Assembly (NCBI RefSeq): GCF_000744225.1
Contig: NZ_JQLN01000004.1
Coordinates: 186,001 to 250,000, forward strand
From: Kitasatospora mediocidica KCTC 9733
GTDB taxonomy: Bacteria > Actinomycetota > Actinomycetes > Streptomycetales > Streptomycetaceae
Direction: 5' to 3'
DNA length: 64,000 nucleotides
Positions 8,747 through 17,247 of the stretch are shown in pieces. Made by a program: the position numbers and the translations under genes. A model generated the notes under the pieces. That model worked only from the letters and a program-made list of their open reading frames with translations, did no database searches and was not told the origin of the DNA. How positions within the stretch are numbered: position 1 is the stretch's first letter; every line of letters starts with the position of its first letter.

Positions 8747-8912
8747 CGCGGGTACGGCGATCGGAGCGGAGCCGGACGGTCGTCGTTCGTGCCCATCGGA
8801 CCCGTAGAACGCGGGCGGGTCAGCGGACCGTCAGCGCCGGGTCAGCACGGTGGGCCATAGTCGGTGGCACAGGGACGGACGAACCGCGGCGAACGCGGCG
8901 GGTCGGTCCCGA

Positions 8913-9000
<88 letters not shown>

Positions 9001-9004
<4 letters not shown>

Positions 9005-9023
9005 GCGATGATGGCCAGCGATG
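9001..9023. repeat. Tandem duplication starting at the tRNA-like 3' end
   Basis: GCCAGCGATG occurs at 9001-9010 and again at 9014-9023; the copies include the terminal GCCA of the tRNA-like gene. Further degenerate GGC-GATC copies follow to about 9042. Confidence 0.6.
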
Positions 9024-9106
9024 GTCGGCGATCGGCAGCGATCAGGTGGTGCTCCGCGGTGATCGGCGGGGTTCGGGGGCGCCTCGGGGCCTGGCATGAT
9101 CGATGC

Positions 9107-9829
9107 ATGGTCGAACGAGTCATCGCAGCCTGTGACGGAGCTGCCAAGGGAAATCCGGGCCCGGCGGCCTGGGCCTACGTGATCGCGGACGGTGACGGGA
9201 CGCCGCAGCGCTGGCGGGCCGGGGCGCTCGGGCACAACACGAACAACGTCGGCGAGCTGACGGCACTGGAGCAGCTGCTCACCGCGACGGACCCGGGCGC
9301 GGCGCTGGAGGTGCGGCTCGACAGCACCTACACCCGCGACGCGGTGACGAAGTGGCTGGCGGCCTGGAAGCGCAATGGCTGGAAGACCGCCGCCGGCAAG
9401 CCGGTGGCGAACCGCGAGCTGATCCAGCGCATCGACGCACTGTTGGAGGGCCGGGACGTCACCTTCGTGTACGTCGCCGCCCACCAGGTGAACGGCGACC
9501 CGCTGAACGCGATCGCCGACAAGGCCGCCAGTGACGCCGCCCGGACCCAGCAGGACGCCGGCGGCACCGCGGCCGACCTTCCGGTGCCGGACCCGGCCCC
9601 GGCCACCGCCGCGCGCAGTCGCCGCCCGGCCGGCTCGTCGTCCGCCTCATCCGCCTCGACCGGTACGACCGGCACGTCGGCGCGGAAGAGCTCCGCAGGC
9701 GGCTCGCGGACCCTGGCCGCCCGGTTCCCCGGCACCTGCCCCTGCTCGCGCCCGTACGCCAAGGGCGACCAGATCACCAAGGTCGGCAGCAGCTGGGGAC
9801 ACCCCCAGTGCGCGGCTTCCCAGGCCTGA
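9107..9829 (+). CDS. Ribonuclease HI-like protein with C-terminal Cys motif
   Basis: Probable endonuclease for the RNA strand of RNA-DNA hybrids, 240 aa. The RNase H fold fills about residues 1-145: Asp10 in AACDGAAKGNPG, Glu in ELTALEQ, Asp in RLDSTY and the C-terminal AHQVNGDPLNAIADKAA segment give the four acidic residues. A Pro/Ala/Ser-rich linker follows, then a short tail with CPCSRPYAKGDQ and HPQC, which may be a small metal-binding knot. The start at 9107 is chosen over upstream frames because homologous sequence begins there (MVERVIAACDG). It lies 100 bases after the tRNA-like gene. Confidence 0.85.
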   Translation: MVERVIAACDGAAKGNPGPAAWAYVIADGDGTPQRWRAGALGHNTNNVGELTALEQLLTATDPGAALEVRLDSTYTRDAVTKWLAAWKRNGWKTAAGKPVANRELIQRIDALLEGRDVTFVYVAAHQVNGDPLNAIADKAASDAARTQQDAGGTAADLPVPDPAPATAARSRRPAGSSSASSASTGTTGTSARKSSAGGSRTLAARFPGTCPCSRPYAKGDQITKVGSSWGHPQCAASQA

Positions 9830-9835
9830 TCATCC

Positions 9836-9865
9836 GGCGCCCGCACCCTCGTCGGTGCGGGCGCC
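9836..9865 (+). terminator. Terminator hairpin after RNase H gene
   Basis: A perfect 12-bp stem (9836-9847 with 9854-9865) and six-base loop begins six bases after the RNase H stop. Confidence 0.8.
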
Positions 9866-9911
9866 CTGGCGTCGTCCACGGGACATCCGGGCAGAGGCAT
9901 GCCTATTCATA

Positions 9912-9955
9912 TAGTTGACATCGACTAGTTCACGCTGGATAGTCGATCCTGACTA
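9912..9955 (+). promoter_or_regulatory. Promoter of the padR operon with two 16-bp operator dyads
   Basis: TTGACA (9915-9920), a 17-bp spacer and GATAGT (9938-9943) form a good housekeeping promoter. Two related dyads overlay it: TAGTTGACATCGACTA (9912-9927) covers the -35 box and TAGTCGATCCTGACTA (9940-9955) covers the -10 box. Their centres are 28 bp apart. This is the expected layout for autorepression by the PadR-type gene that follows. Confidence 0.7.
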
Positions 9956-9974
9956 CGAGAGAGCGAGGCACGTC

Positions 9975-10571
9975 GTGGCTAAGCGACGCGCGGTGGCGAA
10001 CCTGTTGGCCCTGACCGTCATGGCGGAGCTGGTGGCGGAACCGATGCATCCCTACGAGATGGGCCGCCGGCTCAAGGAACACGGCAAGGACCGGACCGTC
10101 AAGTACACGCGCAGTTCGCTCTACATGGTGGTGGAGCAGCTGCGGAAGGCCGGGTTCGTCGTCGAACAGGAGACCGTGCGCGACACCCAGCGGCCCGAGC
10201 GCACGGTGTACGCGCTCACCGCCGAGGGGCGGCGCGAGCTCGACGACTGGATGCGCGAGCTGGTCGCCGAACCGCAGCCGGAGCACCCGAAGTTCGGGGT
10301 GGCGCTGTCGCTGCTGGCCGTCCTGACGCCGGCCGACGCGGTGGAACTGCTGAACCGGCGGCTGACGGCGCTGGGCGAACTGGCGACGGACGCCGGGGAG
10401 CAACTGCGGCTCGGCGCCGAACAGAACGTGCCGTGGATCTTCCTGATCGAGGAGGAGTACCGGCTCGGCGTCCTCCAGGCCGAGCAACGCTTCGTCACCA
10501 CGCTCATCGAGTCGCTCGACCGGCCGGACTACCTCCGGCTGTGGCAGGAGTTCTTCGCTGGTCCGAATTGA
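9975..10571 (+). CDS. PadR-family transcriptional regulator
   Basis: Dimeric winged-helix repressor of 198 aa. The PadR N-terminal domain spans about residues 8-90 (LLALTVMAELVAEPMHPYEM, then TRSSLYMVVEQLRKAGFV and the wing RTVYALTAEGRREL). A Vir-C-like helical domain for dimerisation fills the C-terminal half. The start GTG at 9975 is favoured by GAGCGAGG upstream and because the open frame before it overlaps the promoter. The FAD-monooxygenase gene follows after 14 bases, so the two are co-transcribed, and the regulator probably senses the monooxygenase substrate. Confidence 0.85.
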   Translation: MAKRRAVANLLALTVMAELVAEPMHPYEMGRRLKEHGKDRTVKYTRSSLYMVVEQLRKAGFVVEQETVRDTQRPERTVYALTAEGRRELDDWMRELVAEPQPEHPKFGVALSLLAVLTPADAVELLNRRLTALGELATDAGEQLRLGAEQNVPWIFLIEEEYRLGVLQAEQRFVTTLIESLDRPDYLRLWQEFFAGPN

Positions 10572-10585
10572 CGGAGAGTCAGAAC

Positions 10586-11803
10586 ATGTCAGCAGCAACG
10601 GGAATACGGGGAACCAGGACGGCACTCGTCATCGGGGGCGGCATCGCCGGCCCGGCGACGGCACTGGCCCTGCGCAAGGCCGGTATCGAGGCGAGCGTCT
10701 TCGAGGCCTACCCGACCACGGCAGAGGGGGTCGGCGGCGCGTTCATGATCGCGCCCAACGGGCTGGCCGCGCTGCGGCTGCTCGGGGTGGACGAGCAGGT
10801 CCGCGAGATCGGCCAGCCGATCCAGCAGATGCTGATCGACGGGCCGAACGGCAAGCGGATCGCGCGGTTCGGCGGCGTGCCCGGGCTCCCGCCGGGCCTG
10901 GCGATGTGGCGCGCCGACCTGTACGCCGTGCTGGAGCGGCGGCTGCGCGAGGAGGGCGTCGCGGTCGCGTACGGCAAGCGGCTGGTCGACGTCGAGGAGC
11001 ACCCGGACGGCGTCACCGCGCACTTCGCGGACGGCACCAGCGCGCAGGGTGACGTCCTGATCGGCGCCGACGGGATCCGCTCCGCAGTGCGCACGCTGAT
11101 CGACCCGGCGGCGCCCGGGGCGCGCAACACCGGACTGGTCGGACTCGGCGGCCACAGTGCCCACACCCCGGACGGGGCACAGTACGACGCGATGCACTTC
11201 GCCAACGGGCGGCGGGCCTTCTTCGGCTGGTGGGCGCTGCCCGGCGGCGGAACCACCTGGTTCAGCAACATCACGCGGGCCCGGGAGCTGACGGCCGCAC
11301 AGGCCCGTGAGACGTCCGGGGCGCAGTGGCTGGACCTGCTGCGCGAACAGCACGCGGGCGACCGGCCGGCCGCCGAGATCCTGCGGCAGGCGGACCCGGC
11401 GCAGCTGGTCAACGTCGGTTCGCTGCACATCATGCCCAAGGTGACGCACTGGCACCGCGGCCGCCTGGTGCTGGTGGGGGACGCCGCCCACGCGCCCTCG
11501 CCCAGCTCCGGCCAGGGCGCCTCGCTGGCGGTGGAGAGCGCCGTCGAGCTGGCCCGCTGCCTGCGCGACCTGCCGGACCCGGCGAGCGCGTTCAGCACCT
11601 ACGAGTCGCTGCGGCGCGGGCGGGTGGAGAAGATCATCGCGCAGGCGGAGCGGAACAACAACGAGAAGAGCGCGGGCCCGGCGGCCCGGATGCTGATGAG
11701 AGCGGTGGCCCCGATCGCGGTGCGGACCTTCCTCAAGCCGGAGAAGATGTTCGGCCCGGTGCACCGCTACCGGATCGAATGGGAGCGACACCCGGCCGCC
11801 TGA
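10586..11803 (+). CDS. FAD-dependent aromatic-hydroxylase-type monooxygenase
   Basis: Flavoprotein monooxygenase of 405 aa, group A (PHBH-like). The Rossmann motif GGGIAGPATALALRKAG is at about residues 14-30, the DG motif in VLIGADGIRSAVR near residue 160 and the GD motif in LVLVGDAAHAPSPSSGQG near residue 297. Family members hydroxylate aromatic compounds or inactivate antibiotics such as tetracycline and rifampicin. The pairing with a PadR repressor in one operon points to an inducible detoxification or catabolic step, but the substrate is not readable. The start ATG at 10586 follows ACGGAGAG. Length is normal. Confidence 0.85.
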   Translation: MSAATGIRGTRTALVIGGGIAGPATALALRKAGIEASVFEAYPTTAEGVGGAFMIAPNGLAALRLLGVDEQVREIGQPIQQMLIDGPNGKRIARFGGVPGLPPGLAMWRADLYAVLERRLREEGVAVAYGKRLVDVEEHPDGVTAHFADGTSAQGDVLIGADGIRSAVRTLIDPAAPGARNTGLVGLGGHSAHTPDGAQYDAMHFANGRRAFFGWWALPGGGTTWFSNITRARELTAAQARETSGAQWLDLLREQHAGDRPAAEILRQADPAQLVNVGSLHIMPKVTHWHRGRLVLVGDAAHAPSPSSGQGASLAVESAVELARCLRDLPDPASAFSTYESLRRGRVEKIIAQAERNNNEKSAGPAARMLMRAVAPIAVRTFLKPEKMFGPVHRYRIEWERHPAA

Positions 11804-11846
11804 CGGGCGGAACGGCATGGCCTAGGAGCAGCTCCGAGGCCGGGGT

Positions 11847-12236
11847 TCAGCCGAGAAAGGCGCCGCCGACCAGGAGGGCGACCACCAGGGCGGCGGTCAG
11901 GGCGTAGCGCCGGTCACCGTCGCGCAGCCAGCAGGCCACGGTGGCCAGGATGCCCAGGGCGGGAGCGGCCGCCAGTGCCACCAGGCCCAGGCCGAGCAGG
12001 AGTTCGCCGGTCCCGCCGTGCGCGGCGAAGCCGCCGAGGGAGGCGTTGTGCGCCGTACGGTCACCGGTGGCCAGGGCGGTGACCAGCCCGGCCAGGATCA
12101 GTGCCAGCGCGACGACGCAGGTACCGGTGAGCACCCTGGCGGTGATCGTGTTGACGCGCCGCTCGCGGGCGATCGGCGCGGATCCGGGACGGGCGGGCGG
12201 GCACTCGAGGAGTGCCGGTCCGGGCAGCTCAGACAT
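11847..12236 (-). CDS. DUF1634 membrane protein
   Basis: Small integral membrane protein of 129 aa with three hydrophobic segments (about residues 33-55, 75-100 and 108-129), matching the DUF1634 family. Its start overlaps the end of the TauE/SafE gene by 8 bases, so the two are translationally coupled. DUF1634 proteins are typically encoded beside TauE/SafE exporters and are thought to be partners, but no biochemical role is established. The gene ends 43 bases from the convergent monooxygenase. Confidence 0.75.
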   Translation of the reverse strand: MSELPGPALLECPPARPGSAPIARERRVNTITARVLTGTCVVALALILAGLVTALATGDRTAHNASLGGFAAHGGTGELLLGLGLVALAAAPALGILATVACWLRDGDRRYALTAALVVALLVGGAFLG

Positions 12237-13188
12237 GGATCACTCCGAAGGCGGCGAGGACGAAGGAGAGGCCGGAGGCGAGCACCACGGTGCTGTAGAC
12301 CGCCTCGATCACGGCGACCGAGACCCGGCCGGCCAGCCGGGAGCCGAACAGCGAACCGGCCGTGATGCCGAGCACGATGGGTGCCACCAGCAGCGGCTGC
12401 ACCACGCCGCTCGCGTAGTAGACGACGAAGCTGGCCACCGCCGTGATGCCGATCATGAACTGGCTGGTGGCGGTGGCCACGCGGACCGGCACGCCCATGC
12501 CGAGCGTCATCGCCGGGACCTTGAGGAAGCCGCCGCCGATCCCCAGCATGCCGGAGAGCAGGCCCGCCACCAGCGAGGCGCCGGATCCCACCAGCGGGCG
12601 GCGGGCCCGGTAGGCGAGGGTCGTACCGTCGGTCTCGTCGGCGACCAGGCCGTCCAGCGCACTGCCGCCCTCGCAGGCGCGCAGGCCGTACGAGGCGAGT
12701 GCGTCGGGGGGCGCCGCGTCGAGGTGTGGCGCGTCAAGGGATGGCGCATCGAGGGGTGACCCGCCGGCCGGGACGCGCTGCGGCGCGGGCGCGGACGGGA
12801 CCGGTCTGTTCTGCAACCGCCGTCGCCGCCGGGTGAGTTCGGCGGACAGGAATTGGGCCGCGCCGAACACACCCTCCAGCGCCGCGCGCGGAATGAGGGC
12901 CGTCAGCAGGCTGCCGCCGATACCGCCGATCGTCGTGGCGATCTCCAGGCTGAAGGCCAGCCGCTTGTGGGTCAGCCCCTGGCGCAGGTAGGTCGCCGAA
13001 CCCATCGCGGAGTTGGCGATGACGGCGGCCAGCGAGACGGCCACCGCCGAGCGGAACGACACCCCGTACCCCAGCACCAGCGCGGGCACCACAATCGCGC
13101 CCCCGCCGATTCCGGACAACGCGCCCACCGCGCCCGCCACCACGCCGATGAACAGCAGCATCGCGAGGGTGAAGAAAGTCAGCGTCAC
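12229..13188 (-). CDS. TauE/SafE-family anion exporter
   Basis: Polytopic membrane protein of 319 aa in the TauE/SafE (sulfite or organosulfonate exporter) family. Two homologous halves of about four helices each carry the family motif GIGGGAIVVPALVL and, in the second half, GIGGGFLKVPAMTL. The halves are joined by a hydrophilic linker of about 75 residues rich in Pro and Asp, with the repeat LDAPSLDAPHLDAA. I place the start at GTG 13188, after AAGGGG; the longer frame adds a 40-residue non-hydrophobic extension. It is transcribed with the DUF1634 gene. The transported anion is not known. Confidence 0.78.
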   Translation of the reverse strand: MTLTFFTLAMLLFIGVVAGAVGALSGIGGGAIVVPALVLGYGVSFRSAVAVSLAAVIANSAMGSATYLRQGLTHKRLAFSLEIATTIGGIGGSLLTALIPRAALEGVFGAAQFLSAELTRRRRRLQNRPVPSAPAPQRVPAGGSPLDAPSLDAPHLDAAPPDALASYGLRACEGGSALDGLVADETDGTTLAYRARRPLVGSGASLVAGLLSGMLGIGGGFLKVPAMTLGMGVPVRVATATSQFMIGITAVASFVVYYASGVVQPLLVAPIVLGITAGSLFGSRLAGRVSVAVIEAVYSTVVLASGLSFVLAAFGVIHV

Positions 13189-13442
13189 GAGGGCAGCCCC
13201 TTTTCCGGCACGCGTCGACAGTGTGGTGCTGGGATCATCCTTACTCGCACGAACGGCAATTGACACCTCGCCAGGTAAATCTCCCGGTGTGACGTACCCC
13301 ACCGCCAACCTGACGGACAGTTAACTTCGTTGTAACACGAACAAGAAGAGCGAGTGGCATCGTCGAGGCACTTGCACCACGGTGTGTACGTACGACCGGT
13401 GCGAAGTGATCCCGCAGACTCCCTCAAGGAGAAGGGCACTCC

Positions 13443-14657
13443 ATGACTTCGTTAACGATCCAGCACCTTCCCGCCGCTGCCGATCAGGCGGCCGACGCGG
13501 ACGGGGACCGGGCCCGCGCCGAGGCCTTCCTGGCGACGGTGCGACTCTTCGCCGGCGAGCGCCTCGCGCCGCTGGCCGCCACGATCGACCGCGACGACGA
13601 GATCGGCGACAAGCTGTTCGGCGAGCTGGCCGGCGCCGGGCTCTTCGCCAACTCCCTTCTCTACCAGCGGGATCAGCCGCACGGTGGGACCGAGCGGGTG
13701 CGTTTCCTGCTGCGGGTGCTGGAGGAGCTGGCGCGCGTCTCGCCCCCCGTGGCCAAGGCGGTGATGGACCAGAACCTCGGGCAGATCGGAATGCTCCGGG
13801 AGTACGCGGACGACGCGCTGCGCGACGCCTGTCTCGACCGGATCGGATCCGGCGCCGTGCAGGCCGCATTCGCGATGAGCGAACCGCAGACCGGCTCCCA
13901 GGTCAGCCGCTTCCAGACCGTGGCGACCAGGGTACCGGGCGGCTTTCGGATCAGCGGGGAAAAGGACTGGATCACCGGCGCCGCGCGCCGCCAACTGCAT
14001 TTCGTGGTCGCCAAACCCGCCCCGGACGCGCGCGAGGTGGGCCTGTTCACGGTCGACCGCACCCTGCTCGGTCCGGGCGACGGAACGGTGGAAATCGACG
14101 ACCGCAAGGAGAAGTTGGGCCTGCGCGGACTGGGCGAGTACCACGTCCGGTACAACGACGTCTTCGTGCCCGACGCGCGGGTGGTGCTCGGATTCGACCG
14201 CGGTTCGCTGCGGCGCATCATGCGGCACTACAACGGCAAGCGGCTGGGCCAGGCGGCGATCTGCATCGGCCTCTCCAAGAGCGCGCTGCGCACCGCGTTC
14301 GACTACGCGGGCCGACGCCTGCCGGCCGGCTCGCCCGCCTACGTCAACATGCAGACGACGCTGGCGCCGCTGGTCAGCGAGCTGAAGGCCGCCGAGGCGA
14401 TGACCGCGTGGGCGGCCGCCGAGTGGGCCGGCGGCGACGAGACGGGCGCGCCGAGCGCCATGGCCAAGTACGTGGTGGGTGAACTCGCGCTGCGGATCAC
14501 CAACGCGAGCGCGCAGGTGTGCGGGGCCAACGGACTCTCGGACAAGCTGCCGATCATCAGACTGATGCGGGACGCCCGGATGCTGACCATGGCGGGCGGC
14601 GCCTCCGAGGTGCTGCGCGGCACGGTGGCGGCGCAGCTGGACCGCCTGCTCGACTGA
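13443..14657 (+). CDS. Acyl-CoA dehydrogenase-family flavoprotein
   Basis: FAD-dependent dehydrogenase of 404 aa. The N-terminal helical domain, the middle beta domain with FAMSEPQTGSQVS and ISGEKDWITGAA, and the C-terminal helical domain ending MLTMAGGASEVLRG are all present. The SEVLRG segment contains the region of the usual catalytic Glu. Substrate class is unclear; the partner FAA-hydrolase gene lies 96 bases downstream, suggesting a short catabolic pathway for an organic acid. Codon 4 is TTA (13452-13454), so translation may depend on the bldA tRNA. AAGGAGAAGG before 13443 supports the start. The gap upstream (13189-13442) is a divergent promoter region. Confidence 0.82.
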   Translation: MTSLTIQHLPAAADQAADADGDRARAEAFLATVRLFAGERLAPLAATIDRDDEIGDKLFGELAGAGLFANSLLYQRDQPHGGTERVRFLLRVLEELARVSPPVAKAVMDQNLGQIGMLREYADDALRDACLDRIGSGAVQAAFAMSEPQTGSQVSRFQTVATRVPGGFRISGEKDWITGAARRQLHFVVAKPAPDAREVGLFTVDRTLLGPGDGTVEIDDRKEKLGLRGLGEYHVRYNDVFVPDARVVLGFDRGSLRRIMRHYNGKRLGQAAICIGLSKSALRTAFDYAGRRLPAGSPAYVNMQTTLAPLVSELKAAEAMTAWAAAEWAGGDETGAPSAMAKYVVGELALRITNASAQVCGANGLSDKLPIIRLMRDARMLTMAGGASEVLRGTVAAQLDRLLD

Positions 14658-14744
14658 GCGGCGACGACCCACCGAGCCGCGACGACAGGCTGAGCGGCGA
14701 CGACTCGCCGAACGCCGATCACTGACCGAGCACCGATACGAAAC
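14655..14744. repeat. Five degenerate 18-bp tandem repeats
   Basis: Five 18-base units start exactly at the stop codon of the acyl-CoA dehydrogenase gene: 14655, 14673, 14691, 14709 and 14727. Units 1 and 3 share 15 identical leading bases (TGAGCGGCGACGACx); later units are more diverged. The array fills the whole gap up to the next ribosome-binding site at 14745. Confidence 0.75.
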
Positions 14745-14753
14745 GGAGGAACG

Positions 14754-15635
14754 ATGCGTCTCGCGACCATCCGCGAGGGCGGTGCCGAACGGGTCGCGCT
14801 CGTCGGCGCGGACGGCGAGCACCTGGTCGTCCCGCAGGGCGAGCGTGCGGGCGGCATGCTCGACCTCATCCAGGCCGGCCCCACGGCCTGGGAGTCGCTG
14901 GCCCGGGACGCGGCCGGCGGACGCCGGGTGCCCCGCGACGGGGTCGAGTTGCTGGCCCCCCTGCCGCGCCCCGAGCGCAACCTCTTCGCGCTGGGCCTCA
15001 ACTACGCCGACCACGGCGAGGAGGCCTACCGCAAGGCCGGGCGGGAGTACCGGGCGCCCCGGCACCCGGTGGTGTTCACCAAGGACCGCGGCTGTGTGAC
15101 CGGGCCGATCGGCCCGGTGGCCGTCGACTTCTCGCTGTCGCAGGAGTTCGACTGGGAGGTCGAGCTCGCGGTGGTGATCGGCCGACGCGCCTGGCGGACC
15201 GAGGAGGCCGACGCGCTCGGCCATGTCTTCGGCTACTGCGTGGCCAACGACATCACCGCGCGGGACCTGCAGACCAGGCACAAGCAGTACTACCTGTCGA
15301 AGAGCCTGCCGGCGAGCTGCCCGCTGGGCCCGTGGATCACCACCGCCGACGAGGTTCCCGACCCGCACGACCTGGTCATCACGCTCAGCGTCAACGGCGA
15401 GACGCGGCAGGAGTCCCGGACCGACCGGATGGTGTTCGGCATCGCCCGCACCATCGCCGAGATCTCGCGGATCGTGCCCCTGGAACCCGGCGACGTCATC
15501 CTGACCGGCACCCCGTCCGGCACTGGCTTCGCCGCCGAACCGCCGCGCTACCTGGCCCCGGGCGACCTGGTCGAGTGCTCGGTCGAGGGCCTTGGCACCC
15601 TGTCCAGCCGGATCGTCGGGGCGCCCCCGTCTTAG
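14754..15635 (+). CDS. Fumarylacetoacetate-hydrolase-family protein
   Basis: FAH-fold hydrolase or decarboxylase of 293 aa. The motif order is as in 5-carboxymethyl-2-hydroxymuconate isomerase and acylpyruvase relatives: GLNYADHGEE, VFTKDRGCVTGP, then FDWEVELAVVIGRRA (Glu ligands for the metal) and the C-terminal GDVILTGTPSGTGF. These enzymes cleave or tautomerise 2,4-dioxo acids using Mg or Mn. Start ATG 14754 follows GGAGG. It probably shares a transcript with the acyl-CoA dehydrogenase gene. The pathway substrate is unknown. Confidence 0.85.
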   Translation: MRLATIREGGAERVALVGADGEHLVVPQGERAGGMLDLIQAGPTAWESLARDAAGGRRVPRDGVELLAPLPRPERNLFALGLNYADHGEEAYRKAGREYRAPRHPVVFTKDRGCVTGPIGPVAVDFSLSQEFDWEVELAVVIGRRAWRTEEADALGHVFGYCVANDITARDLQTRHKQYYLSKSLPASCPLGPWITTADEVPDPHDLVITLSVNGETRQESRTDRMVFGIARTIAEISRIVPLEPGDVILTGTPSGTGFAAEPPRYLAPGDLVECSVEGLGTLSSRIVGAPPS

Positions 15636-15641
15636 CGGCCC

Positions 15642-15684
15642 CTCGCGGGCCCCGCCGCTCGACCTCTGCGGCGGGGCCCGCGAG
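15642..15684. terminator. Bidirectional terminator hairpin
   Basis: A perfect 16-bp GC stem (15642-15657 with 15669-15684) and 11-base loop separates the FAA-hydrolase gene from the convergent oxidoreductase gene. Confidence 0.85.
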
Positions 15685-15688
15685 CGCG

Positions 15689-16624
15689 TCACGGCACCGT
15701 GACGACGACCTTGCCCCGGGTGTGCTTGCCGGCGAAGTCGGCCACCGCGCGGACCGCGTCGACGAACGGGTAGCTCGCGCCGACCTCCACCCGCAGCGTG
15801 CCCTCGGCCGCGCGGGCGGCCAGCTTCTCCAGGTCGCCCGGCTCGGCGGTGAAGCTGCCGATGTAGACGCCCGACACGTCGCGGCCCAGCTCCTCGGGCC
15901 CGAAGAGCGGGGAGACCAGCCGTCCGCCGGGACGCGCCGCGCGGGCCGAACCCGCCAGCGCCTCACCCCTGTTGATCAGGTCGAGCACGACGTCCACGCC
16001 GTCCGGCACCAGCCGCAGGGTCTCCGCCACCACGTCGACGGCCTTGTAGTCGACCGTGCCGGCAGCCCCGAGCCCGCGGACGTACTCGGCGTCCTGCTCC
16101 GTGGCGGTGGCGATCACCTGGACGCCGAGCGAAGCGGCGACCTGCACGGCGTACAGCCCGATGCCGCCGGTGGCACCCACCACCAGCAGGCTCTCCCCGG
16201 CGGCGAGCCCGACCGCGCGCAGCAGGCAGACCGCCGTCAGCCCCGACTCGGGGATCGCGGCGGCCTGCACCGCGGGAAGCCCTGCCGGCCGCTTGGCGAG
16301 CAGCGGGCCGACCGTCGCCACGGTGTACTCGGCGACCGCCCCGGCCTGCCCGGTGAAGGCGAGCACCGGGTCGCCGGGCGCGTACTCCGTCACACCCTCC
16401 CCCACCTGCGCGACCGTGCCGGTCGCGTCCATGCCGACGACCAGCGGGTGCTGCACGGGGAAGATGTCCTTCATCGCGCCCGTGATCAGGGCGAGGTCCA
16501 GCGGGTTGAGCGCGGCGGCCTCCACCTTGACCAGCACCTGCCCCGGGCCGGGCGAGGGAGTCGGGTGGTCCGCGACGGAGATCTGGTCGAGCGTCGCGTA
16601 CTCGGCGGCCACGAGAGCTTTCAT
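15689..16624 (-). CDS. Zinc-independent MDR / quinone oxidoreductase-like enzyme
   Basis: NADP-dependent medium-chain reductase of 311 aa. The GroES-like domain occupies about residues 1-120 (DHPTPSPGPGQVLVKVEAAALNPLD) and the nucleotide-binding motif is VVGATGGIGLYAVQVA near residue 150. The structural-zinc cysteines of alcohol dehydrogenases are absent, placing it with quinone oxidoreductases and enoyl reductases. The start at 16624 follows TGGAG. Monocistronic; substrate unknown. Confidence 0.85.
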   Translation of the reverse strand: MKALVAAEYATLDQISVADHPTPSPGPGQVLVKVEAAALNPLDLALITGAMKDIFPVQHPLVVGMDATGTVAQVGEGVTEYAPGDPVLAFTGQAGAVAEYTVATVGPLLAKRPAGLPAVQAAAIPESGLTAVCLLRAVGLAAGESLLVVGATGGIGLYAVQVAASLGVQVIATATEQDAEYVRGLGAAGTVDYKAVDVVAETLRLVPDGVDVVLDLINRGEALAGSARAARPGGRLVSPLFGPEELGRDVSGVYIGSFTAEPGDLEKLAARAAEGTLRVEVGASYPFVDAVRAVADFAGKHTRGKVVVTVP

Positions 16625-16809
16625 CACGAACTCCAGTCGGTGTGCGTTCCATCCCGGCGCGGCACGGCACCGCGACGCCGCTCCCTTTCTACGCCGTGGA
16701 CGGCCCGCGACCCGGGAGGCGCTGCCGTGACCGCCTCCGCCCGGGTGGAACCGGCGGGGCGTGCGCACCGTCCAAGGCCTGACAGCCCGCAGCAGAGGAG
16801 CACTCACCG

Positions 16810-17070
16810 ATGAACAGACGTACCGCAGTCCCCGCCCTCGCCGCCGTGCTCGTCGCGGCCCTCGCGGCGTGCACCTCGACGGGCGGACCGGATCCCCACC
16901 CGCCGACCACCCCGGCGTCAGCCCCCGCGTCGGCCACCGGTACGCCGTCCCCCAGCCCCTCCCCCAGCCCGTCCGGCACCGGGCCGGTGACCGTCCCGTC
17001 GAACGGAAGCCAGTTCCCGGTGGATCCGATCCACCCCCACAGCGCACCGCCCAGCAGTCCGGCCGGCTGA
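16810..17070 (+). CDS. Small Pro/Ser-rich lipoprotein
   Basis: An 86-aa exported protein with a clear lipobox (LAAC at about residue 21) after an Ala/Val-rich signal. The mature part is almost entirely Pro, Ser and Thr with no folded domain, so it may be a surface spacer or a remnant. GCAGAGGAG before 16810 supports the start. The function is unknown. A 12-bp tandem repeat begins at its stop codon. Confidence 0.65.
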   Translation: MNRRTAVPALAAVLVAALAACTSTGGPDPHPPTTPASAPASATGTPSPSPSPSPSGTGPVTVPSNGSQFPVDPIHPHSAPPSSPAG

Positions 17071-17098
17071 TCGACCGGCTGATCGACCAGCTGATTGG
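17063..17098. repeat. 12-bp tandem repeat at the lipoprotein stop codon
   Basis: Three units, CCGGCTGATCGA at 17063 and 17075 and the variant CCAGCTGATTGG at 17087. Each carries an in-frame TGA, so the stop codon of the lipoprotein gene is repeated. Confidence 0.7.
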
Positions 17099-17247
17099 CA
17101 GGTGCTGAACAACAAATCGGTGAAGCTTTCGGCTAACCGACACCGACCGGCCCACGCCGTGGTCGAGTCTCCCTCACCGGTGCCGCCGAGCAGAGTCCCC
17201 CGCTCGGCCCGGCACTGTGAACGGTCAATGACGACTGGGAGGTTCTG

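Noticed and set aside
13320..13336. GTTAAC-TTCG-TTGTAAC as an operator
   Set aside because: Arms match only over four bases; not strong enough to list.
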